From NCBI GenBank assembly GCA_034687125.1, contig JAQGBZ010000083.1, positions 62,001 to 126,000 on the forward strand: a stretch of DNA of 64,000 nt. The letters run 5' to 3'. Position 1 is the stretch's first letter. Every line of letters starts with the position of its first letter. The stretch comes from Neelides folsomi (Eukaryota > Arthropoda > Collembola > Neelipleona > Neelidae). The notes under the pieces are model-generated. The model saw only the letters and a program-made list of their open reading frames with translations. It made no database searches and was not told the origin of the DNA. The translations under genes were made by a program, and so were the position numbers. Of this stretch, positions 1 to 14,728 are shown in pieces.

Positions 1-3000
1 TGGCCGACTCACATCTGCTCCCAATATCTCAACTCTGCCAATATGCAGATCTTAAGGAGTTTATTTGTCGAGCAAATTACCCTTGACGAGGGATCGGTCC
101 CCTCCTCTCCACTTACTCCATGCTAATGAGATTACCTTTTCCTTTCCCTGGAGAAGGAATGTAAAGAAGTCGTAGACATTCCTGGGTCTTATCGCTCTCG
201 TCTCATTACAGTCCACCTACAAGACGAATGGGAGGAACTGGGAAAGAATACTCGAATTCCTAATTCCATCAGGGCCCTTGATTGCAATTGGAGACGTCTA
301 TGTCTATCGTTATGCATTACTCCACCACTCAGTCAGTCAGTCTTGATGGAGTTCAGAGTTTCACCCCTGACTCCCCCATAGTATTTTTACTCCATTCCCT
401 GCTCCAGTATATAAAATATATATTTTATATCCGGTTTTATTAGGAGCTATTGGTAGTGTGAGGTTAGGAGATCGTATGGGAAGTAAACCTGAGTCCCGCT
501 TCGGCCCCAAAAGAACCATAATACAAAGATATCCAGTTTCTTCGGCTCCTCCCGTTACATACTTGTGCGTGAAATAGGGGAGACTGTGGGGAGCCCCGAA
601 TCACGAGTCTCACTTTGTATCCTGTTCATATCTCACATCCTTTCCTATATTTATAAAAGTACATGAAATTTCGAGCGTAGGAACAACGGTAGATTTCATA
701 TCCTCACACAGACACCCTCGTATGTCATATTACGTGTGTATGAGAGGAAGATACGGGAGAAGATAGCCAGGGTGGTGCATGTGGGGAACTTAATTCCTTT
801 TGCCCGAAACCCCAACTACCGTCTACTTCGTCTACATGACATCGTGAGATCATTAGTGTAATGCAATAACGCTGTACAACAGCTCCGCACGCGAAGAGAG
901 ATGAGACGTTGACACAATTTCATAATCCTCCCCACTTATCAATTCTTAATAGACAGCTATTTATTAATTCATCACTCAGGGTTTGAAAGGCCCAGTTTGA
1001 TGGCGGGGGCGGAAGGAGGCAGCTGGAGAATATTGGACACATTTTTATTGATGAGTTTCTCGCTCCATTGTCCGTGAACGAAGTTCTCCCGGATAAAGCC
1101 ACCCAACAGTTTGCTATGTATTAAAAGGATTTTTTCATAAGCTCAAGGACTTGCATTTGCTCTGGTCCTTTAAGATCATACATGTGGAATGAAAATGTAT
1201 TCAAAATTGAGTGTGAGTTGAAGAGGGGGAGATGGGCCGATTGAGAGGCTCTTGGTCGCCAACCATGAAGTATCACCACAAAAATCAGACGAGTGTCGCA
1301 TTCCTTTGTCTTTCCCCCTGTGGAATTGAGGGCTTCGTGAATGTTATCTAATAGAGAATCCTCCACTCAACTTCCTCTCGAGGAGACGTTCACAAACAAG
1401 GCACAACAATATATTTTGCAAGGATATAACAAGTAAAGTAACTAACTATTTGTATTTTATAAGTGTATATGTAATTTAGTAGGTAGGTTGAAGGAGAAAA
1501 ACAAAAGGGAGCAAAAGGGCCAGATTTCTCTCTCAGAACACCCGAGAGTGCCTCAATGAAACAATGAGACCGCGAAGGAGATAATTTATTCTCACAATCG
1601 AATCCATTCCGCTTTGGGCCTTTCCTTATTTTTATTCCTTCTTATCTATTATGCTCCGAGACCCCACAAATTCTCCGGGAACAACTCATCGACCTTATCT
1701 CAGTTTGAGTGGCTGCTGGGTGGGGATACCGGGAGGCGTATGGAGATACCCGGGAGAGAGGAATGTCGTGGAAAAATTCCAACTTCCCCTCTTTTGACTT
1801 ACAGGGCTGGGGAGGTGAATTGAATGATCTCATTTGTTTTAATATTGTGAAACTCGTGAGTTCGCGTGTGCCTCTGCGAGTCTTGATAATTTAACAGCAC
1901 GTCGTCATCGTAGGGAAGTTGACAGGTTGTTGAGGAGGCCCACGCCCTTCCCCTCCAATTAATGATTCTATGTATTACGCTGCCCGGGAGTTCGCAACGC
2001 ACGCCTTGGCATCAAAATAATGCTTTACATTCGTTCATATACACTTCATAGGTTCAAATAAATACCTGGTTTCCTTCACACATTCAGCCCGAGTTCCTGA
2101 AGTCTTTACCCCAAACTTCAATTAAGAAACTACGGTCCGATCCACGATTGAAGGGAGAGTGTAAATAATAGAAGGGGAGAGATTTAATTAAGATATCAAA
2201 GAGACTCCCCGGAGCTGTCCTTCTCCTCAAAGACCCTCATAATTAAATTAAATAGCTTTGTTTATTTCCTCCCGGATTCTCGAAATATCTTTGGAAGGGG
2301 GCCGGTATTTAGTCCTTATTAGAGCAAACCATCCGCGAAGGACTCCCCGCTCTCTGGTAATACTTTCCACAAGTCTATGTATAGCTCTTACATGATCTGC
2401 TATAACTACGTACATATATTAGGTATTTCTTTTCAAGCTGCGGGTTCATCTCCATGATGGCACGCTCAGAAACGTTGAAACTGGCTGGTTCCAAAGCCTT
2501 TAGCTCCCTTTGAGAGAAGATCGAAAACGAGGTTGTTATTTTATTCTCTAGGATCACCATTATCCCTCCTCCTTTTCCCCTACCAGCCTCTTTCATTACT
2601 CGAAGAGACAGAGAAGCTTATGCAAATCCCTCGTGCTCTCACAAATACAATTTAATCACTTGTCCCAAGGCTTCTCTCCGACTCCATTCCACAATGCTCC
2701 ATATTTGTCAATAGTAGAGCTCGTTCCTACTTAGAGGAATCCGATGAGTGGATCCTTTTAAAAATACAAACCGCGTTCCGGCAGGTCCCATCCTTCTTCT
2801 CAATCCAATCCTCCTTTGCATTATACCGAGGCGGAAGGGAGCGATAATTCAGACCCTTCTTCCCACTCATTCCATTTCTGCTTCCTAATAAATGATATTT
2901 GAAGAGGCGAAGGAGCAGCAATAAGGTTCGGCTGCCTGAATAAATGGCAAGGATTTGTCCCCGTCAGCAATATCCGATTCCCTTCCCTGACACTGCATAT

Positions 3001-6000
3001 TTCCAGATCACAACTTATTTGCTGAGCTTCTTTGAACTCCTCAATTAATTAAGAGGAATTGAAAGTCCCAACTTTCCCAACCTCACCTCTTTCTAATACA
3101 AGCTGTATTTCAACCGAATCCGGCCCGGGAGGAAAGAAATAATGCCTTATTTATGTTGCACATGAGAAATCAAGGAGGGGAAAGGAGCTACTAAGCCGAC
3201 GAAAGCCAGGCTTTCTCTTCCGAGAAGGGGAAAATGAGAGAGGGAAAGTCTGTTCCGGAGAGGATGGGAGAGGTATGGAGTAATCCCACGGGACAGAGAT
3301 GCCTGACTCACTAATGCAGGGTGACCACCGCGGAGGGAAATAATCAGGGCCGAGGGGCCTTCCCCCTTTTCCCCCATTGAAAATAACATAAGATGGGCCA
3401 TTGGTCCGTGATCTCGGTTAAGCCGACAGCATCCGCCCTCAGGCCCTTTCTCGAATCAATTGGATCACTCATTTGCCATCGGATGAAAGAGGGCTTAAAG
3501 ACAGAATTAAACTTCACCCCTCTTAATTAATTACATACCAAGTGACATCATTTCACAACATCCCCCTGCTGTATCCTCCTTCATAATGGGATCATGAGAT
3601 ATTTTTATGGACTCCAAATTCAGAATTCATCCTTCCATAGACGGCTCAACGACAAAGTCCACATGGCTATTCCCGCCCTTAATAACGGCCCATTATGACC
3701 TCTTAATGGCTCACGTGCGAGAGCTGGTTCGTATTAACAGCCCTGCCAGCAGCCTCCACTTTATGGACTCTCATCACTCCCCCTCCTGAGTCCCATTCCT
3801 CATACCAACGACATACTTTACACTCTACACTCTCGACATTTGGTTTTTTAATGCAAATTTATACCTTCAACCACTCATACTATAGCGATGAAAAATATTT
3901 GGTGATATGTGGGATGGTTAAATGATGGAGGCTGGCGTGATGGAACTCTTTTTCCACCTCATTGACTTTCTCTTTCATTCCACCGGGAAAGCGGGAACAA
4001 ACGCCGGTGGGCTAATGAGGCCGGAAAAAGAGAAAGGTAGTTAATTGTAATTGGTGGGGGAGTGAATTAACCTTCCCAGTGGGGGAAAATGACTGTAGGA
4101 AATTAGCTGTCATTTCCGATCAATTTATGAGTTTTTAAGGTCATTTAAGAGTAACAAGATTAAGAGCTGCCATCTTCCTTCACTCCTAGATCGGTTAATG
4201 GGAAAATGTCGTGGTCTATTAGTCCCCCTGACTTATTCATTCCATTCCTATCTCGCCCGCTCTCTCGGAGCCACAATGCCAATGCCAAATTGGGAATTTA
4301 GGGAGAACCTGGCGGTGGTGGCGAAGTAATCGACCGGATCTTGGGCCACGGCCACAATTAATTCTACCCCAAAACTCTGAGGATCTTGAGGGGAAACAAA
4401 GGGAATGGATTTATAATAAGGAGCTTATTGTTCCTGAAGGATCGAATTTATTGAGAAGTCACGCAGAGGATTATGGGAATAATCGGATGTAAATAAATAT
4501 CCATTTAATCCGATTCCGCTGCTTCTACTTGGAAATCTATATTAACTCTATACTTATGCTTATAAAAGTAGTATCGCGGGCAGAATCATTTATTCATGTT
4601 TATAGAATCATGTATTTCAATTGTGAATTTGGGGAAGAGGGAATTGGGAAATAAGGCGATTAGGTTTCTCTATTCAAGTGGTGATATCAAGTGGAAACCA
4701 GGTTCGGTACAACAAATTTCAACAAGGCTTCCCTCCTCATCATTCTCACTGGTCGCATTGTGTCTCTCCAATTGTGCTCCTTCTGATCTCCTTAGAAGAA
4801 AGTGTGGGAGATGAAAAAGAATAATTCAAACGCGACAGAGAATTTCATTCAACCAGTCGGCGGATTCCCAATTGAGAATTTTGTGCGAAGTTTCCGCCTT
4901 AATTCAGTCAAGGAAGAATATTGGGTGGCATTTTGACTTTTATTTTCTTCCACGTCGATCTTGGAGAGTGAACGAGACGTATTCCTTTCCTATATTCCCT
5001 CTTGGATCCCTCACTCGTCATTTCTATCTAGGAGGATTCTTAAGGTGTGTGTCGTAAGGGTTTTTTTATTTTTGTTTTCATTCCAGTACATTTCCCGTTA
5101 ATGGGCTCGCCATTGGACTGAGGGAACGGAGCTCAATAAAACAGAGGATAAAATAAAGTGGCGGGGCGAAGTAAAAGTTTTAGGAGTGGGGAAGTAAGGT
5201 TCATTTATTTAACCTTTATGCTCCTTTTATTAGATTCCCTCTCCCACCCCTCTTAATTCTCTCGCGGGTGGGAGTGTTGGGCGAAATAAATCAAAAACTC
5301 AATTTGGGCGCATCATAAGTGTAACGAGGTAATCGATCCTTGGAAATCAATATAGGAGAGACTGGGGCCAGAAGCCAACATCTCCTCCTCTCGAAGAAAG
5401 GACGCGACAAAGGACGGGCGAGACAAGGAGTGAAAGAAGATCTTCGAGCCGCTGCTGAGGATACAGCTCGTGTGAACTGAGCCGAACTTCCAATCAATCA
5501 TCCCAGAAAAGAAACTTCAGGATCCCTCTTTCTCTCCTCCTCCTTCTTCTCGCCCTCTCAGTCGGAACGAGCGGAGATGTGGAGACTCTCAATGCATCCA
5601 CTCAACTGTCCAAAATCCTAAATAACAAGTGTCTTTTTGAGGAACGGAGAGGCGTAAATTATTCACCATTGGATCCTCAGCCCTTTCCCCAACCGCCTTT
5701 AATTCGCTAATTGACTCAAGAGCCACAAGTTTGCTTGGCAAATGGGATTGGATCTGGTACAGAAGTTGAGAGGTATTAAAGGAGATAGGCCCAGTATTCT
5801 TCTCAAGTTCGACACTGGGGCGATCGTGAGGAGAGTGATGAAAATCCAATGTTCAAAATTGAGCTGTTTTCCCCCACCCGATCTTCCCTCGGCGTGGAGA
5901 AAGGCCATTAATATTGGGCGGCCGTATGTCGGACATTGTCCATTTATGACTTTGGATATTTCATCATGGCTCGAGAGGAAATGAACGAGTGGATGTGTGC

Positions 6001-9000
6001 GGGGAAAATAGTGGATTCTTTATTAGAATGAAAGTGGGAGACTTTCTCGATGTGGTGTTGTAGGGAACTATAGAGCCATACACCCAAATGGGCGAATTTC
6101 CAAGTTGCTGAAGGAGAAAGGGGATTTGGGAAGCTGGTTGGCGGGCGGAGGCGACGGCGGTAGTGAGATCATTCATATTCATAAGATGGGGATTTCATAC
6201 TAGATCGATATAGAGTCTTCTCTTCCATATGCACTTCTCCTCACTCACTTCTCCGCTCCAGTTGCATAAGTGAGGAGCCATAATTTGAAACAATCTCACA
6301 GAGAATCAGATGAAATTATTCTCATTTTTACACACTCATCCCATCCTGGTAGCGAAGGAGCTCCAGTTGGCCAAATTAGACTTTCAAATTCCCATCACCC
6401 CGGACGGGAGAAAGTTATCAAGGTTCTTCCTCTGCGGTCTATTTCTAATAATAAGTCATAAAGGAAATCCCTCAAGTGCCCTCTTGAAAGGTCGGGTATC
6501 TTCTCTGCAGCTCTTATAAGTACAAAGGGAGATATCCGGGTAGGGTAATTCAGAAATTCAAATCGACTCCATCAACCCAAATCGACCCTCATCATTCCCC
6601 TCTAAATTACAAATTAGGAACAAATGGGTCCAAGAGCAGGAGAATTTTACAAAAAGGTTTTTCCGTACCCTATTCGATGAACAGATGAACATCTTCTTTT
6701 ACCTTACACATCAGAGTGAACCGAAGCGAAAGATTACTATTTATATAGGGGAGTTTGAATGAACTCGGGCCATAGTCTGTCTCAGCCTCTCTAATTCTTT
6801 AATTGACCTTTAGGATTGTTTCTCCCAGTTGTCTTTCCCCCTCCACCTCTCCCTTTCATTGCTTTTAGTCTCTCAGTAATGGATATTTGTTTGTCCCTGA
6901 GGCGCTCCCTTTCATTCCATCCCTTTCCTCTCTTTCTCGGGCCCCCTTCAAAGGCGAGCATTTCTCCAAAATTGTTTTGGCAGGGAAATGCGGGCTCTTT
7001 GGATTCCTCAGGAGATGAGAGGAACGAGGAATGTGGAGGAATTCAAATCGGAACATTTATATATTTATAAAATGTGCTCTCCGTCTTCCTACTGTTTGTT
7101 TCTCCTTGTGCATTTTGGATGAGCTTGAGTGGAGTCGAGGTCTTTCACTGATGGAGTTTCCTCAGAGACGCCACCGACGAACCCACGAGAGGAAGACTCA
7201 CACAATGGGGACCCGGACAATAAATAATGCAGGGGACCGTCGGCGACTCTTTTCCAAAGACGTGTAGAGCTAATTGAAGACATACGAACGCGTCTTATGT
7301 ACACGCCGGTCGTGATCCGCTCCCATTTGAATATGGTTCGTAAATTAGACGAAGGAGGCGAGCCGAATGAGATTTATTAGCCGTGATTTCCCTCAGGAAC
7401 TCTCTTACAATGAACCCAAATTGCGTTACCGCGCGGGTGGAGGAACTCTCTTATTGGTAGTAAACTATTACTAGTTATATGTATACGCAGCCCGAGGACC
7501 GGAATGAGTGATCGGTCATGTTTTAATTGCATCACTTCTTTTTTCCCCTTGCAGCCCACTCGAGAATCGATCATCCGTAAAGGCCTCTTCCTCCTCTTAC
7601 CCATGCATTCTTTGGGCAAAACTTTTCTGCTAGGTCGGGCGAGGAAGAGCAATTAGTCTTTTGTCTCTCCGACCATTTTTCCCCCTTTGGAGCGGAAGAG
7701 CATTCCCCTTCACACCACCGTCTCTAAATTGAGTCAAATGAGAAGGAGGATGTGATTGGAATAGTTTCCCACTTCTCGTAATTTATTCTAATTAAATCAA
7801 TGCTTTCTGTCAGGTTCCCTCGCACTTGAGGAACCCCAAATAAACCCACCGTCTTCTCAACCCCTTCAAGATGGATAAAATATCCCAATGTCCTGGGAGG
7901 GAATTGGGGAGATTCTCAAGATTTAAATCGAATGAGAAAATAGATGGTTAATCCTCGAGGAGCAGTTGAGGATCGAAGAGTGGGTCATGAGGAGAATTGG
8001 ACATTCCTCACAATATTTGGCGTAGAAAATGGGACTCGGATATTTTGTCCGTTCCCACACGCGGGAGGAATTCTTAATAGGATCACAACACGTATTATAT
8101 CCAGACGCCTGACAGCCCAAAGGGATCCGTTTGTGGAAAAAAAGGGATGGTGAAGTTCTCTCAAAATACTTTTATTTGTTTCACATTTGACTCAAAAGGA
8201 CGGGGCTCTTCTTATAAAATGCCGGGGCTTTTGAAAGGAATGCCTCAGCAGAGATCAAATTCAATCTCGTCGGCTATGCATTACATACCTACATGGATTT
8301 CTCTTGACGTCAGCTTCCCTTTAATCAGAGATGAGAGTCACTCAAGAAAATTAATTTCAAATCTCATTCCATTCCTTAACTCCCACATGATGAAAGTGGG
8401 ACGGGGAGTGATTTATGTGTTTTTTGTATTTACTCTGCAAGTATCACTTGTATGGAACAAATAAAGGTTAGGTTAAAGGTCGGAAGGGGTTCGTACATAA
8501 TGTATCTGAACCTCCATACTGTAGTTTAATAATGATGTTACTCCATGTTTCGCTTATCCTTTATTTACTCTTCTCATTTGAGTGAGTAGAGTGTGAGTCA
8601 CTCAGAAGAAAGAAGAAGGACCGGGTTGAAAGGAGTTAAAATATGAAGTTGAAGTGGGAATTTGAGCCCTGAGGAGAAGCTTATAAGAAGAGAGTGTGTA
8701 ACCAAGTGTGGGATATGGGATTAAAAAAGAGTGCCAGCCAGTTGGTGGCAATATTTCAGGTCCTCAAGTTGTAAACTCATTATTTCCTTTGCAAATTATC
8801 CCCAAGGACCCATGTCTCTTTTGTTAATGAGGTCTACATGTAAATCTCCTTTTTCTTCTTTGTTTTGAAGGGTGGATGTTGAAGTGGAAAGCCTACAGTT
8901 CGATCTGCATTAAAACCACCTGGACACCGTTTATCAGAAGTCAGGGAGCTTTAAGGAAACTTCCCATAAGTATACTCCAAAGTTATACCAATTGAAATAA

Positions 9001-12000
9001 ATGGTCCTATTCTTACATATGTAATTGTGCATAGGTAAGTCTTATAATATATACTTAATATGTATTTAGATAAGGTATATAGAAAGTTAACAGTTCAATT
9101 TAGATTGGAGGAAGTAAGGAGAAATGGATAGGAAACTTTTCATGTTCTATCTCGTTCAAACTATATAGTAGTACATATTGTCGAATTTGTTTCTCGTTCG
9201 CTCTCGTATGTAAGTTGTAATAAACATAAGGTATAGATTGAGACAGATACTTTGTAATAAATTTATACGTAATATTAGAGAGTGCATTGAATGTTACGTG
9301 AAGGTTTGAGCCCATCCTTGCTGAGTTCCATACTCATAACTCACTTTGGAGTGAAATCAACACTCCGAGACAATAAATAGTAATTGAATAGACCCGTAAC
9401 ACTTTCCTCGACATTCAATTTCCATTCCAAGAACTATCTATTGTGCTCTGAACAACGAACAAAGTAGAGCCCTTTCCGTGAGCATTCAATTCTCAGAGAG
9501 TAATAGGTATAATATTTGGGAGGAGGATGGGAACAGCGGGACTCATTATTTCATCATTTCCATTCCACCATTTTTCTCGCAAAATCTTTTAATTAATTCG
9601 TTCCTCCACTTGAATCGATCAAACCAATTTCCAATTCAAATGTGAAGTCGTAGGAATATATTAAACCAAGGGTTTTATTTCTTTAGTGAGGCTTGGGCCT
9701 CCCTATTAAATCTATGATATTATTAATTAAGAGGAATTAAAACTCAAACTTTAACCCTTTCCCAAATCCCAAAAAGGTGAAAGCAGGCTGAGCACAAACA
9801 ACTCAAGATTATTTTTTACTATTATTATATGTATCTAGATTATTTGTTTATATGAGCTATAGTTAAATGAGGGCTTTGGTCGGCAGTTTAGTCTGAAACG
9901 GCGGGGGACGCCGAGAGCGGCACGCCCTTTTGAGTTCAAACACACAGCTCCGCTTTCACTTTCACATCTCTCTTAATCAATTTGCCCCGGTCTTTGAGGC
10001 CTTGTGGAATGAGAACCTCATCAAGAGTTAAACATTAAGAGCGCCCGGACGAGATGAGTTTCCCCGAAAGAGAAAATCCGTAGGCGGGTCGTGGAGATGA
10101 AAGTGAAATTATGTTACAGCATAGTAAACTCCAAGGTAAGCACACAAGTTTTTCGCTTCTCACTCGGGTCCAGAAGAGTCAAATGGTTATAACAAGTTAA
10201 ATAGGAACTCGAACTTTAGGGGATGATGATGATGAGACGGGGAGAAGCAATCTTGTTAAGTTCCCTTAGAATACTTTTTTAATTATTTAACGCCCAACGG
10301 ACGGAGTCATTTAGTTCCGGCCCCAATAATGGCCAAGGGAGGTTGTGAATATTATGTGAGGAGGTTTATTTTGTCCAATTGGGTTGATGTGCCCATGAAA
10401 GGGTTTGGTCGTTTTGGTCCTCCTGAGCGAGCGGAAGGAGGATCTCGGCCGGTTCTATTGTCTGGGGAGAAAGAAGAGTCAGTTGGGATGAATTAAAGAT
10501 AAGGGCCGGAAATGGAACCACGACTGAAATTATGGGCTTAATGCTCATTAGGTCCCTTTTTGTATTTTAATCGCGTCCCCTCGAAGTACCATTTCGGTTT
10601 CGAGTCTTTCCCAAGACCCCAATTCCTTCCCTTTCTCTCATTAGGCGCCCAAGTCCTTTCTCCGTCTCCTTACGCTTTTAATTCCTAATGAGGAGATTTA
10701 GATGGTAATGAGTGTCCGGGAGAGAATGGAATGAGGCAGGTTAGTGCGTGCGGGGCCGAATGACAATTAAAGACTCTCAAACTGTGGCCAAGGGACTTTT
10801 TCCACAAATTGAAGTTTTGAACGATGGAGTCCGGGAAGGTTCTGGTTGGCGAGAGTCAATTAGGACCTAAAACCCCGTCGCCCCCCACCCATCAGTTCCG
10901 ATCCAAGGAGAGAGAATAAAAGAGGAAATCTGCATTTGGAATGAGCCGTTTCCCCCCATTACCTCCTCCGTCCTCCTCGTCTCAATCTCAACAAAAGAAT
11001 TTTTAATGGAATTCTCTTGCTCCCTTCAGTTCACACAGGAGCTCCTCATTTGCCAGAATTAGTTTCCCCTCTTCTCGGCCAAATTTGAGGATTATGGATT
11101 TCCCAATCGATGGGGGAAATCAGTGCGACCGAATCATAAATATACTCATAATATAACAATATGATCAGATGGCCATGTTGAGCCTACACGGAGGGCAGAA
11201 GAAAGGAGAGGAATTCAATAAAGAACTCTGTTATTGAGTTCCTTTCTTTTTGGGAAGGAAGGGAAGGATGGACAGAGGGCATGAAATATGTGATTTAATA
11301 AGTCGGAGGAAACAGATCAGAAGATTTAATCAGAATTGCTCCCCGGGAGCTCCTTTCATTTCCTCCCGTTCCCGTCCTCGTCCTTCCCTTTATGAAGGAA
11401 GGCCAGGACGACGGTCCTTTATCATTGATACACTTCTTGAAGAGACACCCAATGAGTCCTTCACAATTCCGATTATTCACTCAACACACTATATATTGGG
11501 TGATATGTTTGAAAGGAGACACACGTGTTTCGCCCTCCGCCTCCCAGAATTCCCAAATTTGTGTTCCTGGCACTTACCGATTTCATTCGTCTTGTACAGA
11601 TATATTCTCCCTCCTAGTGTATATCAATCCACCTACTGTTATATCATTTACATCTTCTTCCCACTCATATGCAAGGTTCGCATGATAGGAGCACGTGTAT
11701 GGGATATACGGCTTGAGTTAACTCCTAGTTTACAAAAGGGGTAATACTTTATAATAGGGAGGGAGTGAAAGAGAGGACGAGGCGTAATCCTTCACTTCCA
11801 ACTCTCACCCACCCACTAGTAATATATTTGAGTATTATGGTATATTCTAGGAAGCTTCCGAGTTCCCATTATTGTTTTGAGCCGATAAGGTGGTGCTCAA
11901 TTGAGAGGACGAAGCAGGGGATTAGAGACTGATTTATCAAACGCGAGATGAAGCAGGTTCTCTATATTATGAATACAAGAGCCGAGGGAGCGATCCAATA

Positions 12001-14100
12001 TAGTAAAAGGGTTTGTATATGGACAATATTTGTGTGGTGTGGGTTCGCTCTCAATTTCCAGCTCATTAATTCCTCATCTCCAGTCATTTGATTCGAAGGG
12101 ATTATCGTTCCATATCTCTCTTCCTCCAGCCGCAAATGAAGCCCTTCACCCTCCCAGACCAACTTCGGGTTAATTGAGGCGGTTGAGACGAGGAGTAATT
12201 AATTAATAGGGCTAGTGAAATATTGAGAGTTTGAGAGGCACCAGGGCGGTGTGTTGGGCCCCGAGCTCTCCGGAATTCAATTTGGATTCATGAGCTTCCT
12301 CCCGGTGTCAAGTTGTAGTCAAACACTTTCTCCTCATTCTCCTTCCTGGCATTTTGAAGTGAAATTGGGGCGGGGGTTGGGAATATAAGGGGATCTTCTC
12401 CAAATCATCTCATTCTCTTTTTATGGACTCCCTATTTGTTCCTTCCAGCCCATTCGCCTTGATGTCTCGGTTTCTTCGTTCATGAGGCCATCATGGACGG
12501 AAGAGACTTTATTTAATTCAAAACCCCGCCGTATGGCCCAGGAGAGGACCAAGAGGGCAGACAAACAAGGAGGAGAGGGAGATGATTGATTCGAATATCA
12601 ATTGGGCTCCAACTGTCGTCGAAGGTTCTGTTCCGACGACGAAGGAACCCTCCGTGCTTCTGATTGATTCCCAAGCTTAGTCTTCAAGACAGAGGAGAAA
12701 AATTCTTCCATAACAGCCCCGCAGTTCTCCAGCTGACATCGCCGCCCTTATTGGGGAAGAAATTCAATTTTCCTCGAATTTCCTCTCCCTTTCCGAAATG
12801 AGAAATCTGAGACTTGTTGTTTCCGCCCCTCCTCCCTCCCTCACACCCGAGAGTAAAAGTCAGGTTTAATTGGCCGACTCTCTTTGCTTAATGGAGAAGT
12901 GCCAGTGGAGTTTAGAGGCTCCATTTCTCAGACTAGTCCTTCTGGATCCCCAGAGGAAACTGCCCATACTGCCCATTCCTCTCTTCCGTCCCCGCCCTTC
13001 AACAGCCCTTTTGGAGAGAAAAAGGGGAAAGGAAGAAGCTTCATTTTATACCCGGGTAATTGGAATCCCGCTTCAGGCCACATTCGTGATCGACCGGAGA
13101 TCGTCCCCATTAAGGAGGATTTAATTTCGAGAAGCCCATTTTTACGACATCATAATTTCGAGAAATGAAGGAAATAATGTGACATTTGAATATCCACCAT
13201 CCCCCTCGCTCTTTTTTTTATTAAATGTGAAGATGAGAATTTATGCGGAGCAGGGTGGGACAAAGAGTGGTTCAATCTGCATTAAATCACGATCTCCTTA
13301 CGACCCGACGCTCGTCTGGCTAATAATAAAAGGAGGAAAAGTGTCGGCCATCACATCCCTCCTCATTAATCCGCCTCTCAACTCAATTAAGAATGAATTG
13401 GAGGGTCTAAGTGGAGGTATTTTACAATTCCAGGGGTCGGACGGCGGGGTCGGGAAATTTATTTGCTATTAGATTCCGAAAAGAGGCGTTTCAAATTAAA
13501 TAATATCTAATTGTACTCAAGCCTAATGGTCCTTTCTGAAGAAAGAGAATAATTAAGATAATGAGTTTGTAAAAGTGTCGTATAATCATAAGTCTTGGGA
13601 GGGAGAAAATGAAATTTCTTTTCCTCCCCGAGAAATGACAATGGATTATGACTCCTAATTACTCTCTTGGCTGGGAGTCGGAGCTCTCCCGCAGGAATCT
13701 CATGGCCTTTCTCCATGGGCCATCGCCATCGGTCGTGTTGTGTATACAAGAGGATCATACTCGACTCTTCGTACTTGTGATGCAAGGGACGGCGGAGGAA
13801 GTGTATGAATGTCAATTTCTCACCTTGATTCGATTTGGGAAATAAACCCATGGTAGGAAATTGGAAGTCAGGGAGAGGGACGTGATCGGGGTCTATTGTT
13901 CAGGACACATCAACCACCGATCTCTCCCCATGATTATCTCCACCGCCTTCACTTGTAAATCCCATCGGGGACTCCAAATCCCTAACTAGAATGAAAAGAA
14001 GTTAACTTATATACTTTCACCCGCCTGAGTCGAATGTCGATCTTCTTCCGTCATTTCACACTCCGCGACTCCTCTATAAAACTCTATTCCCACCTCTGCC
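1..14100. other. Gene-free, higher-GC noncoding domain
   Basis: I see no supportable gene here on either strand. The longest open frames (about 60-165 codons) show no recognisable domain, no conserved motif and no convincing splice-linked partners. Composition is clearly different from the rest: spot-counted lines give about 45-48% GC against roughly 20-30% in the spacers after 14.1 kb. It is rich in short pyrimidine or purine runs and in TTAATTAA/TAATTA motifs. There are no long tandem repeats or obvious transposons. It could be a large intron, a cis-regulatory domain of an off-window gene, or a plain intergenic desert; sequence alone does not decide. Confidence 0.6.
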
Positions 14101-14728
14101 CTTTATTATGACACGGAAATACTTCAAATTGAAGGGATTTACCCTCGCAAAGTTTAAATTAAAAAATCCGAAAAGATCAACTTTACAACTTTATCTCTCT
14201 CAGGGCGAACATGTTTCCCAATCCTATTTATATTTATTTTTCAAGATTACTCACTTTTATTAACAAGATCAAAAACTTTAATGTTCACGTTGAATACATT
14301 TATAGGTAGCATCATATTTTATAAGGTATTTAATATTCATGACTTTACGAGTAAAGTTGTTTATATTTGTAAAATTGATTTTAAACCAATTTGTTTTTAA
14401 ATTGCATTAACATTGACTCATACTAATGTTAAAACGTATTAAAGGCCATACCATCTAAGGTTAGATTTAATTTGGAAAAAGAAACGTTTTACAATATGGG
14501 TGATGCAGATGATGGCCGTAGTGGCGATGCTGTCGAGGCATAAAGGGGCGATGCGACCTAGAGCTAAAATTATTACTGAAGAAGGGAGCGAACTTAGCGA
14601 ACTCTAGCATCCATTGCGGTTTCTCTTTCTTCGGATGAATACACGAAGATACAAGTTAGGTCATTTTTGTAATCTCTAAAAAGTCAAAAACCTTTCGTCA
14701 TAGTCATAGAGCAGTCGCTGTCATAAAA

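Noticed and set aside
11250-11744. 164-codon open frame on the plus strand in the gene-free domain
   Set aside because: It is the longest frame in 1-14 kb, but its composition follows the surrounding noncoding DNA. It has no domain, signal peptide or splice partner, and shorter frames overlap it in other phases.
13507-13851. 114-codon open frame on the minus strand
   Set aside because: No recognisable motif, opposing open frame on the plus strand, and no splice context; expected by chance at this GC content.
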